From the NCBI GenBank assembly GCA_010093485.1, contig MU001507.1:1565222-1629221 (forward strand): 64,000 bases of DNA, given 5' to 3'. The position numbers and the translations under genes are program-made. The DNA comes from Karstenula rhodostoma CBS 690.94 (Eukaryota > Ascomycota > Dothideomycetes > Pleosporales > Didymosphaeriaceae). Shown in pieces: positions 53,337 through 64,000 of this stretch (within the stretch, counting starts at the first letter, position 1; each line of letters opens with the position of its first letter). The notes under the pieces are model-generated. The model had not been told where the DNA came from, ran no database searches, and saw nothing but the letters and a program-made list of their open reading frames with translations.

Positions 53337-54482
53337 GGTGGTTGCTGGTCTAGACATCAGTCCAAACGAGGTCTTGACAGGTCCGCTGCGATTGTATCGG
53401 ATTGGTGATGCAGTATGGCGGAACGCAGAGAAGGTGTACGACAAGCGCGTATTTAGTGTTAGCATCCCCACAATACCTTGGTCTGATGTTATGCCTCGGC
53501 CCCTCGGGGGACCTTGGAAAGTCGTGGGGAAAGTGGAGAATCAGGTGGAGACTAGTTATTAGCAAGTTAGAATGTAGCTACTCGCCGCTGGAGCTTTGTA
53601 CAAAACAGCGCACTTTGCGCTTTATGATAGTGGATGACAGTGGCACGTTTAAAGGTTGCTGTTGCGTGGTCGCGCTCGCTGACATTGATCTCGAACTTAC
53701 CTCGGCAACACAGAGGAACAAAGGGGAGATCACGTGCCTAAACACACTCGAGGGCTCAGCTCAGGGCCGACCATCTGTTCAAGCACTCTATGGTGCACAC
53801 AGGTCTACATGTACGGATCAAGTTAAACCACAGTTGCTTGATGTACAGAGAAGCTATCCTATTTTCGCAATGCCTGCATTTCAACTTGTAGGTTTATTTC
53901 AGGGCTGCCTACGGTACATAGGTATGGCAATGCGCACGTGATGCCTCGCTTAGGCCTGTCATGCCATTACCAGCATGGTCGTCATCAGCCCACTATACTT
54001 CAATTGGACAACCTGCTCTGCGCCTGGAACGCATCATCAGAAAAGGTGGCCCAAGGATCTAATGGCATTGCAGTATCTGTGCATCCAGGGCTCCTATGTC
54101 GAAGTCGATCGCCTACAAACACGCTATCTAGTGACGCGTTGTGACACAGGCCCTCAAGGTAATGCATAATAAGATAATCCGCTCTGTTGTGAATGTTGAA
54201 TGTCACGTTTGGAGTCTGTAACACACATGCTCATGTTTACGTGCGAGCCATCCGCGTAATGTGTCGCTCGGTAACGCCGTGGCGATCGATGACGTTGTCG
54301 TGTTACACCGCGGAAGACGACTGCAGCCAAACCAGTTGTAGATATTCACAAGAGAAGTAGGTATATCGTCATGTCCCTGGACTATTCTGCTTTGACAAAT
54401 TCCTCCCACCAATACTAAACGCGTCAATTTAGCCGCTTTGTAAACTCCTGTCGTGCGTGACGAGACCCACGGCAGAGACACC
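53337..54482. other. Intergenic interval, 1.1 kb, divergent promoters
   Basis: It separates the divergent starts of the enoyl-CoA hydratase/isomerase (minus) and the DUF3292-like gene (plus). Open frames (for example 53402-53941) show no domain content. No RNA gene was recognised. Confidence 0.45.
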
Positions 54483-56528
54483 ATGCAAGCACAACGAGAC
54501 TTCGTCCCCGTTGATGAGTTCCAAGTCGGACTCGACCGAGCCAGAATTACCAGGGCGGCACAGATACAACTCCCTGAGACGCACGAGACACAGGGCGCAC
54601 AGGCAGATGGCTATAGTCCTGAAAGTCCGCCGGCGTCATCCCACAATGTTGTCGATTCTATGAAGGCGAAAAAACATAGGGCAGGCTTGAAAATCAGGAA
54701 GACACTCCATATCGGAAGATCGTCAGATGACTTCGAACATACCACAACGGCGCTTGTGGGTGCTGCCTCAGAAGGTTCAGGATCACGATACATGACTGAT
54801 GCCCCGGAGCCAGACGAACCGACCATGAAAGACTTCCTTCACAACCCCATTGACACAGTGAAGGCCAAGATATCAGAAAAGGGCAACCAGCAAGTGGCAG
54901 GCCAGATCACGGCGAAGGAAATTCCCCACGGCGACGAAGTGGACTTGATGCATGCTTCTGACGCAGTCGAACACGCACGAGACGATGCACATCGGCTTCT
55001 CGCCATCGAAGACCTTTCTAGGCTTATGAAAGAGCGTCAGGCTACTTACGCGCGGTGGACGTTTGATCGCCACATCACCAAGATCAGACGTTTGCCGCGA
55101 GGTGAGATAAAATTAAGACCAAGATCGGACTTCGAGAAGCTCAATCCGCAAGCAGGCATGGCCACTGATTGGAAAGCATATGTGCAACATGTACGTCAAT
55201 TGCTTTCTTCTGAAGCTTCGAAAAGCTCACTCCGGTTCTATCTAACGCATCGCAGCTGCTTGTATACTATGCACATCAATATGGAGGGCAGTATATCGGA
55301 TATGGCTCCGACCCACCAGCGCCTTCCAAGGAAACCGTAATGCCAAACATCGAGCGTCTCTTGTTGGCTTCGTCCCCGATTCAAGAGTTTGTCATGACAT
55401 CGCGTGAGATATATCGTTGGGAGCAACCTGCTGAAACATTGACCTATCTACTGATATACGCAACGCTTTGGTACTTCGATATGTTGCTTCCAGGTTCTGT
55501 AGGTCATCTATTCAGGATTCTGTGGTTTTCGATACCTACTGATTGGAACAGCTCGCAGCATGCATGTATCTCGTCTTCCAACGTCGCACTCACGGCAACA
55601 CACTGGAAGACTTGCGCGAGGATATCAAGCATCGGGAAGACCAACACCGTGTTGCTCTATCCTTGACGGAATTGATCGTCAAAGAAGGAGATAAAAACTG
55701 GTCCGACAAAATTGTTGAGGACTTGGGGCCTTGGCTTATGGTGCAGCTGGCGGACCTGGCCAATTTCTTCGAGAGCTTGCGCAGGTACGTGTCTTTAGCT
55801 CACCTTAATGCACGACTGACCCAAGAAGCTTTTATGAATGGCGCGATCCCCATCGAACATTGTACGCGATGATTGTTCTCGGCACCGTTACGTTAGCTAC
55901 CGCTTTGACCCCGATGTGGCTGCTTGTCAAAACTATGACATTTGGCATGGGTGTGTCGTTTTTTGCCCTTTACCCGATCGCTGTCAAGTTTCCGGAGTAC
56001 AGATTGTTGGTTTCACCTGCTAAGCGTTTTCTTTGGAACATCCCAACACACGGTAAATGCCACAACGCTTACTTCAAGCTCTTTGCTAATGACATTACAG
56101 CGGAATGGGCCGTTAAATATGTTCAAGCCGAAGGTACTGAATTGGCACAGAAATCCATACCTGTGGCATCCAGTCTAGCGTTGCCTTCTCCGACCTTCGA
56201 CATGGAGCATGACTACAACAGCTATAGCGCGAGTCACGACAATACTTCTGGCCGTCTCATCATCAGCCGCAGTGGTTTGAGATTCGTATCCAACTTTGGG
56301 CATAACGTGCTCTGGAACGTCCAGTTCGACCAGCTGGAAAAGATCGAGAAGGTGGATCGCGTTGTCACGAAAAATATACCAGGCAAACTGCAAGAGGATT
56401 CTGGGAAGGACTTACGATTCATTAGCAGGTCCGGTAAGATCTGCTTGCTCAAGAAGGTCGATAAGCGAGATGAGGCGTTCTCACAAATCGTTGGCTTCTC
56501 AAATATCACATGGCAGGTTCTCTGGTGA
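54483..56528 (+). CDS. Membrane protein resembling DUF3292, with C-terminal GRAM/PH-like region
   Basis: Five exons, 54483-55190, 55256-55498, 55552-55784, 55826-56052 and 56101-56528, encode 612 aa. The N-terminal 240 residues are hydrophilic, with DDFEHTTTALVGAASEGSG and the conserved-looking MKDFLHNPIDTVKAKIS. Hydrophobic segments follow: LTYLLIYATLWYFDMLLPG (about 300-318), then a long double span beginning TLYAMIVLGTVTLATALTPMWLL, with FFALYPIAVKFPEYRLLVSP after it. A C-terminal beta-rich region (GRLIISRSGLRFVSN, VLWNVQFDQLEKIEKV, GKICLLKKV) looks like a GRAM/PH-type module that could bind lipid or a membrane contact site. I believe this is the fungal DUF3292 family; its function is unknown to me. 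Introns are 65, 53, 41 and 48 nt; the third is the shortest in the window. This is the last gene before the AT-rich block. Confidence 0.8.
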
Positions 56529-56880
56529 GGTTCTTCTCATCATAGGTGTTATGTGTATTAGCGTATTGTGCGGTTAGCGCAAGGAAAGTTCGCAATAAAT
56601 AACGAAAACAAGTTTTATATAAAGATATACTGCCGGGCGCAACAGGCCCTATAGGCCAGCACGCGTCATTTCGCGTTGATTCGGCACGCTAGAGCTTGCG
56701 TCGCTGGCCATATCCCCTCTACATTAAGACGCTGCTTTTGGATGTGATCTGGGCCTTAGTATTCCGAGCAACCTTGAACGCTATTAACACGTTACAGGTG
56801 CATTGTACGCCACAAATCAAGGCATTATTCTTTAATAGAATAGTAGAGAGTGCTGCTGCAAACTGCGTGTAGGAAGCGAG
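56529..56880. other. Transition zone into the AT-rich block
   Basis: It contains the 3' region of the DUF3292-like gene, then a 200-base stretch of normal GC content with CpGs (56630-56880, for example gcacgcgtcatttcgcg). After about 56880, G and C almost disappear. The boundary is therefore sharp, within roughly 100 bases. Confidence 0.6.
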
Positions 56881-57548
56881 AATATAATAAGATAGAATAA
56901 CTAATAGGCTACGAGAAGGAGCGAATATAAAGGCTATACAAGTATCTAAAAAGTAGAGATAGAATATCTTATAGATAATATATTATATTATAAAAAGTTT
57001 TTAGCTCGCTAGCGCGCCTAGATAGTAAGTATAGTACTGTGCACGCTTATATATAATTATATACTTTAGGTACTTAGTATATACTAGCTAGCCCTATATT
57101 TTTATAGGTATATATATATAAGAATATATAAGAATATACTATAATAGTACTTAGGTAGTATAGATAGTATAGGCGGTATAGATAGTATAGGTAGATTAAT
57201 AAACTATAATAGGCTATATCTAATATAATCCTTTAGGCCTTAATAGACTAGTAAATAGATTAGGTATAGATTAGGTTAGAATTATATTAACCCTAAATAG
57301 GGATTAAAATAGAGTTATATAGACTCTAGATTAAAATTAGAATAAAAGTAGTAAAAGTATAAGTTATAATTAAATAAAGATAGTTAAAGTATAAATAAAA
57401 GTAAAATTAATATATCTATTTAAATTATTTATATAATATAATAAATAAACTATTCTTTTAATAAATATTATATAATAAATAAATATAAATTAATATTTTA
57501 TTTTTATTATTTATAATTAACTTTAAATTTTATAATCTATATATATAT

Positions 57549-57867
57549 AATTTTTTTTTAATATAAAACTACTATTATAACTATCTAGTAATAAGAAAAT
57601 ATTTAAAGATTCTATATAAATCTATTAAATAGCTCTAAGAGATAGTACTATTTATAAAAAAAAAAAAAAAATATTTATAGTATTAGACTTAATTAACTAA
57701 ATATTAACTTATATAAGTATTATATATACTTAGTTAATTAAGTCTAGTACTATAGGTACCCTTCTTTCTCTCTTATTAAAAATAGTACTATTCTTTAGAG
57801 CTATTTAATAGAACTATATAGTACTTCTAGATATTTCCTTATTACTAAGTAGTTATAATAGTAACTT

Positions 57868-57898
<31 letters not shown>
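57549..57898. repeat. Head-to-head pair of poly(A)-ended repeats (family A)
   Basis: The plus-strand copy (about 57733-57898) reads from ttaattaagtctagtacta through ttattactaagtagttata to a run of about 25 A. The left half (57549-57700) is its reverse complement and begins with a run of T. The two copies share about 150 bp at an estimated 85% identity and meet head to head at a short palindromic spacer. Further copies end in the same tail at 61775-61934 and 62255-62420. Confidence 0.75.
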
Positions 57899-57939
57899 GT
57901 ATTATATAATATTATAATATATAATACTATACTATAATA

Positions 57940-58190
57940 CTATATATATATTATAGAAATTTACTATAAGATAGAATAACTTAATAAAGTAGGGGGGATA
58001 AAAAGGTATATTATACTTTTACTAATATATAAATAAAGGGGGACTAAAAAAGTAGCTAAGGTATACCTAGTATTTATATATAGGCTAACTAAAAAGGGTA
58101 TAGTATAAAGTTAACTAAAAAGAAACTAATAAAAAACTAGCTAAAATAGACTTAGTATATACCTACTAATATATAAGAAATCTAATAATA
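57940..58190. repeat. Repeat family C, copy 1
   Basis: Shared words include aataacttaataaagtagg, actaatatataaataaa and gtagctaagg. It recurs in direct orientation at about 62886-63090 and inverted at about 62430-62590. All three are heavily mutated toward A and T. Confidence 0.65.
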
Positions 58191-58430
58191 GAGAGTTAAT
58201 AAGGTATTAAAAAGAATAGTTCTTATTAAGACTAGAAAAAAAGTATATATAGGTAGATACTATTACTTATATTATTTCTATACTCTATTAGTTATTAATA
58301 GTACTAGAAATATAATTAAAATAGCTATTATTAGTATATTATAAATCCTACTTAATAATATAATATTATACTTATATAGTATAGGTATACTAATATAATA
58401 TCTAGTCCTTAGAATTAATTTAACTAAGGC

Positions 58431-58469
<39 letters not shown>
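58431..58469. repeat. AAT/TAA trinucleotide microsatellite
   Basis: An uninterrupted run of about 13 taa units inside the AT-rich block. Similar shorter runs occur at 58900-58950 (aat with interruptions). Confidence 0.8.
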
Positions 58470-58471
<2 letters not shown>

Positions 58472-59379
58472 CTATATAGGTATTCCTTACTATACTTTTA
58501 AATAGTAATAGAGCTACTTAAAATACTTAGTAATACTCTAAATATATTTATTTTATAATTAGATTTTAATATAATAATAATAATAAGGATACCTAAAGAA
58601 TCTATAATAAAATTAAAGTTAATAAGAACTTAGTATATATAAATATTAGTAGAATATTTAAGCTAAATTATATAGCTTAGTTAGCTATTATAGAACTAAA
58701 AAGGGGAATAATATAGTAGTAATACCTAGTATATATATAATAAAAACTATAGGAAATTAAAACCTATTATAATAAAGAAGTAACTAAAAAGAATAAGAAA
58801 TTTATAATAAAAATAATAAGGGAGGTAAGTATTTACTAGATATAAAAGATCCTATATAGTATAGTAGATATATAGGTAAAAATAAAAATAATAATAATAG
58901 TAATAGTAATAATAATAGTAATAGTAATAGTATTAATATTAATATTAATAAAAAAGTTCTAAGTTCTATTCTAAGTCCTAAGTATAGAGCCTATAGGGTA
59001 ATATATAAAAAGTAAAAGATAAAAAATAAAGAATAAAGAATAAAAAATAAAAATAATAACTATATAAAGTTAGTATTTAATAATAGTAATAGGGGTATAT
59101 AATATTTAATTATAAAATACTAAGTATAAGAGTTTAATATTATATTAATAGTAGAATAAGGTAATAAGAATTATAATATAATTAACTAGTATCTAGCTAT
59201 AATTAGTAGCTTTTAATAGACCTTAACTAGTTCTAGAGAAAGATAGTAATTAAATTAATTTAACTTAGCTAAGTAAGAATTCTAAATAAATAAATAAAAA
59301 GGTAACTAACTAATACTAGTTCTATAATACTATAATACTATAATACTATATAATACTAGTAGAGTAGTATATTTCTACT

Positions 59380-59896
59380 AGCCTAAATTCTAATCTAGGC
59401 CTATAGAACTATATAGTATACTTATAATAAAAGAGAACTTTTTATTCTTTTTTAATACTTATTTTATATATTTTTATACTTTTTTAATTATTAGTATAAT
59501 ACTAACTATTATTTAATACTAACTTTCCTTATCTATACTTACTAATATTCTTAACTTTTACTTATAGCTTATAGCTTATAGTTTAGTATATTACCCTATT
59601 ACTATTACTATTACTATTAATACTATTTATTTATTATTACTATTAATATTATCTATCTATTATTACTATTAATATTACCTACTATTTCCTTATATATTCT
59701 ATAAAACTACTATTACCTATTTTATATTTATTAACTATATAAGTTATTCTAACTTAATTATAATTATCTTTACTATAAAGTCTAACTTCTTTTAATTCTT
59801 AAAAACTATTATAATTAGCTTTTACTACTTATTAGTAAAGTCCCTATTTCTAGTTAACTACTATAGAAGTAATTCTAGTAAGTTCTAAGTTAGTAA

Positions 59897-59927
<31 letters not shown>

Positions 59928-60024
59928 AGAAATTTACTAATAGACTCTATAATTATATAGTTTATAGCTATAACTTATAGTATTTATATACTAGATTAAT
60001 TATTATACTAATAGAGATTAACTT
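59380..60024. repeat. Repeat family B, full-length copy 1 (about 640 bp)
   Basis: It runs from ctaatctaggcctatagaa through attactattactattactat to a (TA)n tract and ends tagagattaactt. The same order of words recurs in 60183-60560 and continues in 61089-61350, so this unit is a duplicated segment. A partial copy lies between them at about 60025-60182. Confidence 0.75.
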
Positions 60025-60182
60025 TAGTCTAAATTCTAATCTAGACCTATAGAACTATATAGTATACTTATAATAAAAAAGAGCTTTTTATTCTTTTTTA
60101 ATACTTATTTTATATATTTTTATACTTTTTTAATTATTAGTATAATACTAACTAATAATTATTTAATACTAATTCTTCTTAT
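60025..60182. repeat. Repeat family B, partial copy 2
   Basis: It repeats only the first 150 bases of family B (tctaatctagacctataga to taattatttaatactaat), then the third copy starts immediately. The arrangement is tandem. Confidence 0.7.
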
Positions 60183-61350
60183 AGTCTAGATTCTAATCTA
60201 GGCCTATAGAATTATATAGTAAACTTATAATAAAAGAGAGCTTTTTATCCTTCTTTAATATATATTTTATATATTTTTATACTTTTTTAATTATTAGTAT
60301 AATATTAAGTAATAGTTATTTAATACTAACTTTCTTTACTTATACTTATTAATATTCTTAACTTTTATTTATAACTTATAGCTTATAGCTTAGTATATTA
60401 CCCTATTACTATTACTATTACTATTAATACTATCTATCTATTATTACTATTAATATTACTTATCTATTATTACTATTAATATTACCTACTACTTTCTTAT
60501 ATATTCTATAAAGCTACTACTACCTATTCTATATTTATTAATTATATAAATTACTCTAATTAAACTCCCTAGAAAAAGTAACTTCGTGTTTTATAGACAC
60601 TAGACCTAACCTAAGTACTAAAATGGCGGTTTAGTAGTAGGGTAGGGGATAAGATCGCCCTAATAAGGAGGTATTAAATCCTATTAAAGTTAGTCTATTA
60701 AATATAACTTTAAAAGTTTAAAAAAATAAAGTATTACTTTAATTTATACTAGTCTTTATTAGGGGACGAAAAATTTCTAATTAAGTTAGAGATAACTTAT
60801 AAATAAATATCTAAAAAGAGAAAAATAGGGAAAGTAAACCTAAATAGACTAGAAACTACCTAATTAGGAATAGTTTAATTTCTAAATAGGCTAGCGTGGC
60901 GAACTAGTCCTAAATAGGAATAAAAAACTAGGCCTAAAATAGAAAGGAACTAGGCCTAAATAGGTAACTTATTAAAAGTAATAATTATAGAGTTAGTGAT
61001 AGAATTATATAGAATATCTAGATATTTTCTTAATACTAGGTAGCTCCTCCTAGGGGTTTATTTTTAAAAAAAAAAAAAAAAAAAAAAGTTACTCTAACTT
61101 AATTATAATTACTTTTACTATAAAGTCTAGCTCTTTTTAATTTTTAAAAACTATTATAATTAGCTCTTACTATTTACTAGTAAAGTCCCTATTCTTAGTT
61201 AACTATTATAGAGATAATTCTACTATAGATTAGTAATACTATATATATATATATATATATAAGAAATTTACTAATAGACTCTATAATTATATAGTTTATA
61301 GTTATAACTTATAGTATTTATATACTAAGTTAATTATTATACTAATAGAG
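60183..61350. repeat. Repeat family B, copy 3, split by an insertion
   Basis: The left part, 60183-60563, and the right part, 61089-61350, align with consecutive parts of copy 1. The break falls in the word corresponding to ttattctaacttaattata of copy 1. The 525 bases in between belong to an inserted element described separately. Confidence 0.75.
60564..61088 (+). mobile_element. Poly(A)-tailed retroposon (SINE-like or truncated LINE) nested in repeat B
   Basis: The insertion is bounded by a short target-site duplication: ttactctaattaa at 60551-60563 and ttactctaacttaa at 61089-61102, a sequence present once in the uninterrupted copy 1. It ends in about 23 A followed by G. It is visibly less AT-rich than its surroundings, keeping blocks such as aaaatggcggtttagtagta and gatcgcccta, so it is younger or less mutated. 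Poly(A) end plus variable-length target duplication marks target-primed reverse transcription. No open frame is present, so it is non-autonomous or truncated. Its last 90 bases resemble the tails of the family A copies. Confidence 0.72.
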
Positions 61351-61774
61351 GTTAACTTACTAAATAATATATTAAATTTTATAATATATATAATTAGATA
61401 TATTTAAATTACTAATAGACTTACTACTAGTATATACTATATTATATTTATTACTAAAAATTTATTACTTATTATTATTAACTATTTTAATAGAGTAGAA
61501 TATAGTATAGGTCTTTTTCTATAAGAGCTAGCCTTTATATATAATACTATAAATTACTTATTACTAGTAGATAACCTTTTTTTTATATTTTTTTTTAAAT
61601 TATAATATTATTAATATTTTATAATATACTTAATATTTTATAACTTCTCTATAATTATATATTAGGTATTAGTAAATAAGGAGTATACTATCTTACTAGT
61701 ATTATATAATATTATAGTATTATAGCGTTATAGTATCGCTATATTATATAATATATATAGGTAGGTTAATATTT

Positions 61775-61934
61775 AGTTAATTAAGTCTAGTACTATAGGC
61801 GCCTTTTTTTTTATTATAAATAGTACTATCCTTTAAAGCCTTTTAATAAATCTATATAGTACTTCTAGATATTTCTTTATTACTAGGTAGTTATAATAGT
61901 AGCTTTATATTAAAAAAAAAAAAAAAAAAAAAAA
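61775..61934 (+). repeat. Poly(A)-ended repeat, family A copy
   Basis: It begins ttaattaagtctagtacta and ends gtagctttatatt plus about 23 A. It aligns along its length with 57733-57898. Confidence 0.75.
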
Positions 61935-62254
61935 TAACTATTTTAGATACTTCTATAACTTTTAGTATTTTTCTAGTAAAGGGGCTATTTTTTTTCCTTT
62001 AACTATTTTATATAATTTTTTATTTAAAAAGTTTTTTTTTCTATTTACTTATACTAATAGCGTAGACTTATATATATTATTTAGAAATTTATATAAATCT
62101 CTAAACTAACTACTATTCTTATTAATTCTACTTTTAATTTTAGAACTTAAGTTATTATTTATCTCTTAAGTAATAGTATTTTTAAGTATTAAAAGTTATA
62201 TAGTATTATAGTATTATAGTGTAGTATTATATATTATTATATTATATAATACTT

Positions 62255-62420
62255 ATATAGATTAATACTTAATTAATTAAGTTTAATACTATAAATACTT
62301 TTTTTTTTCTCTTATTATAAATAGTATTATCCCTTAGAGCTATTTAATAAATCTATATAGAATCTTTAGATATTTCCTTATTACTAAGTAGTTATAATAG
62401 TAGTTTTATATAAAAAAAAA
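62255..62420 (+). repeat. Poly(A)-ended repeat, family A copy
   Basis: It begins ttaattaattaagtttaat and ends gtagttttatata plus 9 A. It is the same unit as 57733-57898, with more transitions to A/T. Confidence 0.72.
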
Positions 62421-62429
62421 GTTTTTATT

Positions 62430-62590
62430 ATTAAATTTCTTATATATTAGTAAATATATACTAGTTCCAATTTTAGTTAGCTAATTATTATACCTTTTTT
62501 AGTTAGTTTATATATAAATACTAAATATATTTTAGTTACTTTTCTATTCTCTCTTTATTTATATATTAGTAAAGTATAATATATAGTGTC
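62430..62590 (-). repeat. Repeat family C, inverted copy
   Basis: The reverse complement shares tactttactaatatataaa and following words with 57990-58100. It lies directly after a family A poly(A) end. Confidence 0.6.
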
Positions 62591-62885
62591 TTTACTTTAT
62601 AAATAATAGTTATTAATTTTTATAATATTTTTTAGAGCTATTTATAATTAATAAGATACTATTTACCTATCTATAGTTAGGTTTTAAAGTAATTATAGTA
62701 GCTAATAATATCTAACTTTTATATACTTTTAAAACTAGTATATCCCTATTTTTTTTTTTTCTATATAAGCTACTATATCTATACTAATACTATCTACTCT
62801 ATACTTTATAATTTACTTAGAATAGATTACTTAATATAAATTAGTTAATACTATAATAGGATTAAGTACTTTTTATATCTATATA

Positions 62886-63090
62886 TATTATAGTATTATA
62901 GAGATTTACTATAAAGTAGGATAACTTAATAAAGTAGGAGGGATAAAAGGGTATATTATACTTTACTAATATATAAATAAAAAGGGACTAAAAAAGTAGC
63001 TAAGGCTTATCTAGTATCTATATATAGGCTAACTAAAAAGGGTATAGTACTAACCTATCTAAAATAGAACTAGTATAAGGCTAGCTAATA
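62886..63090 (+). repeat. Repeat family C, copy 2
   Basis: A direct repeat of 57940-58100, matching nearly continuously for about 150 bases (aggataacttaataaagtag ... ggctaactaaaaagggtata). About 4.9 kb separates the two. Confidence 0.7.
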
Positions 63091-63959
63091 TCTATATAAT
63101 ACTTTTTTTTTTTAGTAATTTATTTATAAAGTTTTTATCTTTTCTTTTCTCTAGGGTATAGAGGGTTATTCTTATAATTTTATAAAATAGTAATAGGAGT
63201 TTAAAGGTCTATTATTAGATATTTTAGATATAACTTTTATATATTTAAACCTACTTTAATAAAAGTAACTAAAAAACTTTTTTTAGTATTAAAACTATTT
63301 ACTTAGCTTATACCTATAGTATAAACTAGTAAATAGTATTATATTATACTATTATTAAGTTAAATTCTCTAGTAGAGTACTTTTAAATCTCTATATAGAA
63401 GATAGTAGTAATATTTTAAATCTATAATAGTTACTTTATAACTTTAGTTATAAGGTTAATATTATTATTATTATTAGTATTTTAGTAAATAGCTAAGTAA
63501 AATTTTATAGTTATATTTTTTTAGAAATTAATAGTAATATAAAGTAATACTATAGATATTTCTATACTTATTAGCTATTTATATTATCTAGGGAAATAGT
63601 ATATTTTTATATAATAAAAAGCTAGAATCTATAGTTATATTATATATTATAATATTTAAGTTTAAGTTTAAGTTTAAAAAAGAGTAATAAGATATTATAG
63701 TATTATTATATTATAATATCTAGTTTTAACCCTAATAGAAAAAAGTTATAACTATAGTTAATTAATACTAAAAAATTAAAATCTATACTAAGTATTAAAT
63801 TACTAAACCTCTAATTACTAAGCTCTAAGACACTAAGCTATATAATAACTTTAGTTTAAATCCTATTCTAATCTTTACCTTTTTTTATAACCTTTTTTTA
63901 AATATACTTATTTTTAAACTATTAGCTAGGGAAAGTACCTTTTTATTAATATTTTTATC

Positions 63960-64000
63960 TATATACTTTTTTTTTTTTTTTTAATATAAAGCTACTATTA
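63960..64000 (-). repeat. Family A copy entering from the right edge
   Basis: A run of T followed by taatataaagctactatta, which is the reverse complement of the family A tail. It shows that the repeat array continues beyond the window. Confidence 0.6.

Larger units (their letters stand above)
56880..64000. repeat. AT-rich isochore of decayed repeats, continues past the window
   Basis: About 7.1 kb of very AT-rich DNA (I estimate near 80% A+T or more, by eye), dominated by TA, TAT, ATAG and CTAT words, with CpG almost absent and no reading frame of note. TpA excess with loss of CpA, TpG and CpG is the known product of repeat-induced point mutation acting on transposons in Pezizomycotina. Inside it the same long words recur in both orientations (see the separate repeat entries), so it consists of several degraded, overlapping and nested repeats. 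No gene was recognised. It runs off the right end, so its true size is unknown. Confidence 0.85.

Noticed and set aside
57284..57300. Telomere-like aaccctaa word
   Set aside because: It is a single occurrence inside AT-rich DNA, not a tandem array; a similar single word occurs near 63727.
56880..64000. Possibility that the AT-rich block is mitochondrial DNA
   Set aside because: No mitochondrial genes or tRNAs, many nested repeats with poly(A) ends, and continuity with nuclear genes favour a nuclear RIP-type block.

Overview
This is nuclear DNA of a filamentous ascomycete (Pezizomycotina). The class is probably Dothideomycetes, but that is inference. Genes are separated by ordinary intergenic DNA and carry short introns, mostly 41-133 nt, with GT(A/G)NGT-type donors and CTAAC/CTGAC-like branch points close to the acceptor. 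Homologues are fungal-type: separase, Vps5, Coq4, a Zn2Cys6 regulator, and families of unknown function known mainly from fungi. The right end (about 56.9-64.0 kb) falls abruptly into extremely AT-rich, TpA-rich DNA full of decayed repeats, as repeat-induced point mutation (RIP) leaves behind. Many genes appear in the raw sequence only as broken exons. The models below were rebuilt by joining exons at splice sites, and every spliced model totals a multiple of three.

Layout: 1-3850 (-) holds the 5' 3.85 kb of a very large Ser/Pro-rich gene that runs off the window. 3.85-7.76 kb is gene-free. 7.76-15.1 kb holds a SAP-domain mRNA-export factor (Tho1), a cytochrome b5/acyl-CoA dehydrogenase fusion, and a tandem pair of MARVEL-type four-helix membrane proteins. 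15.2-21.8 kb (-) is separase, reassembled to 2186 aa. 22.5-30.6 kb holds a PPxY-containing protein, a Tc1/mariner-type MITE between convergent genes, a Dcr2-like phosphatase divergent from a Trm61-like tRNA methyltransferase with a mitochondrial presequence, and two unrecognised proteins.

32.1-36.7 kb holds a secreted protein with 28 cysteines, and a SET-domain protein divergent from COQ4. 38.6-44.8 kb is an accessory-looking block: a cytochrome P450 relic, a Zn2Cys6 transcription factor, a cyclase-family hydrolase, a SAM methyltransferase and a 28-residue zinc-ribbon-like peptide. A photolyase C-terminal relic follows, then a secreted alkaline phosphatase, VPS5, an inner-membrane-like small protein, a peroxisomal-type enoyl-CoA hydratase/isomerase, and a membrane protein resembling the DUF3292 family.

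Most genes are housekeeping (cohesin cleavage, retromer, ubiquinone synthesis, mRNA export, tRNA modification). The less ordinary content is the cysteine-rich secreted protein, the 28-aa peptide, the regulator/cyclase/methyltransferase block with its P450 relic, the MITE, and the AT-rich block. Inside that block a poly(A)-tailed element with a target-site duplication interrupts an older repeat. All calls come from reading the sequence; no database search was run.
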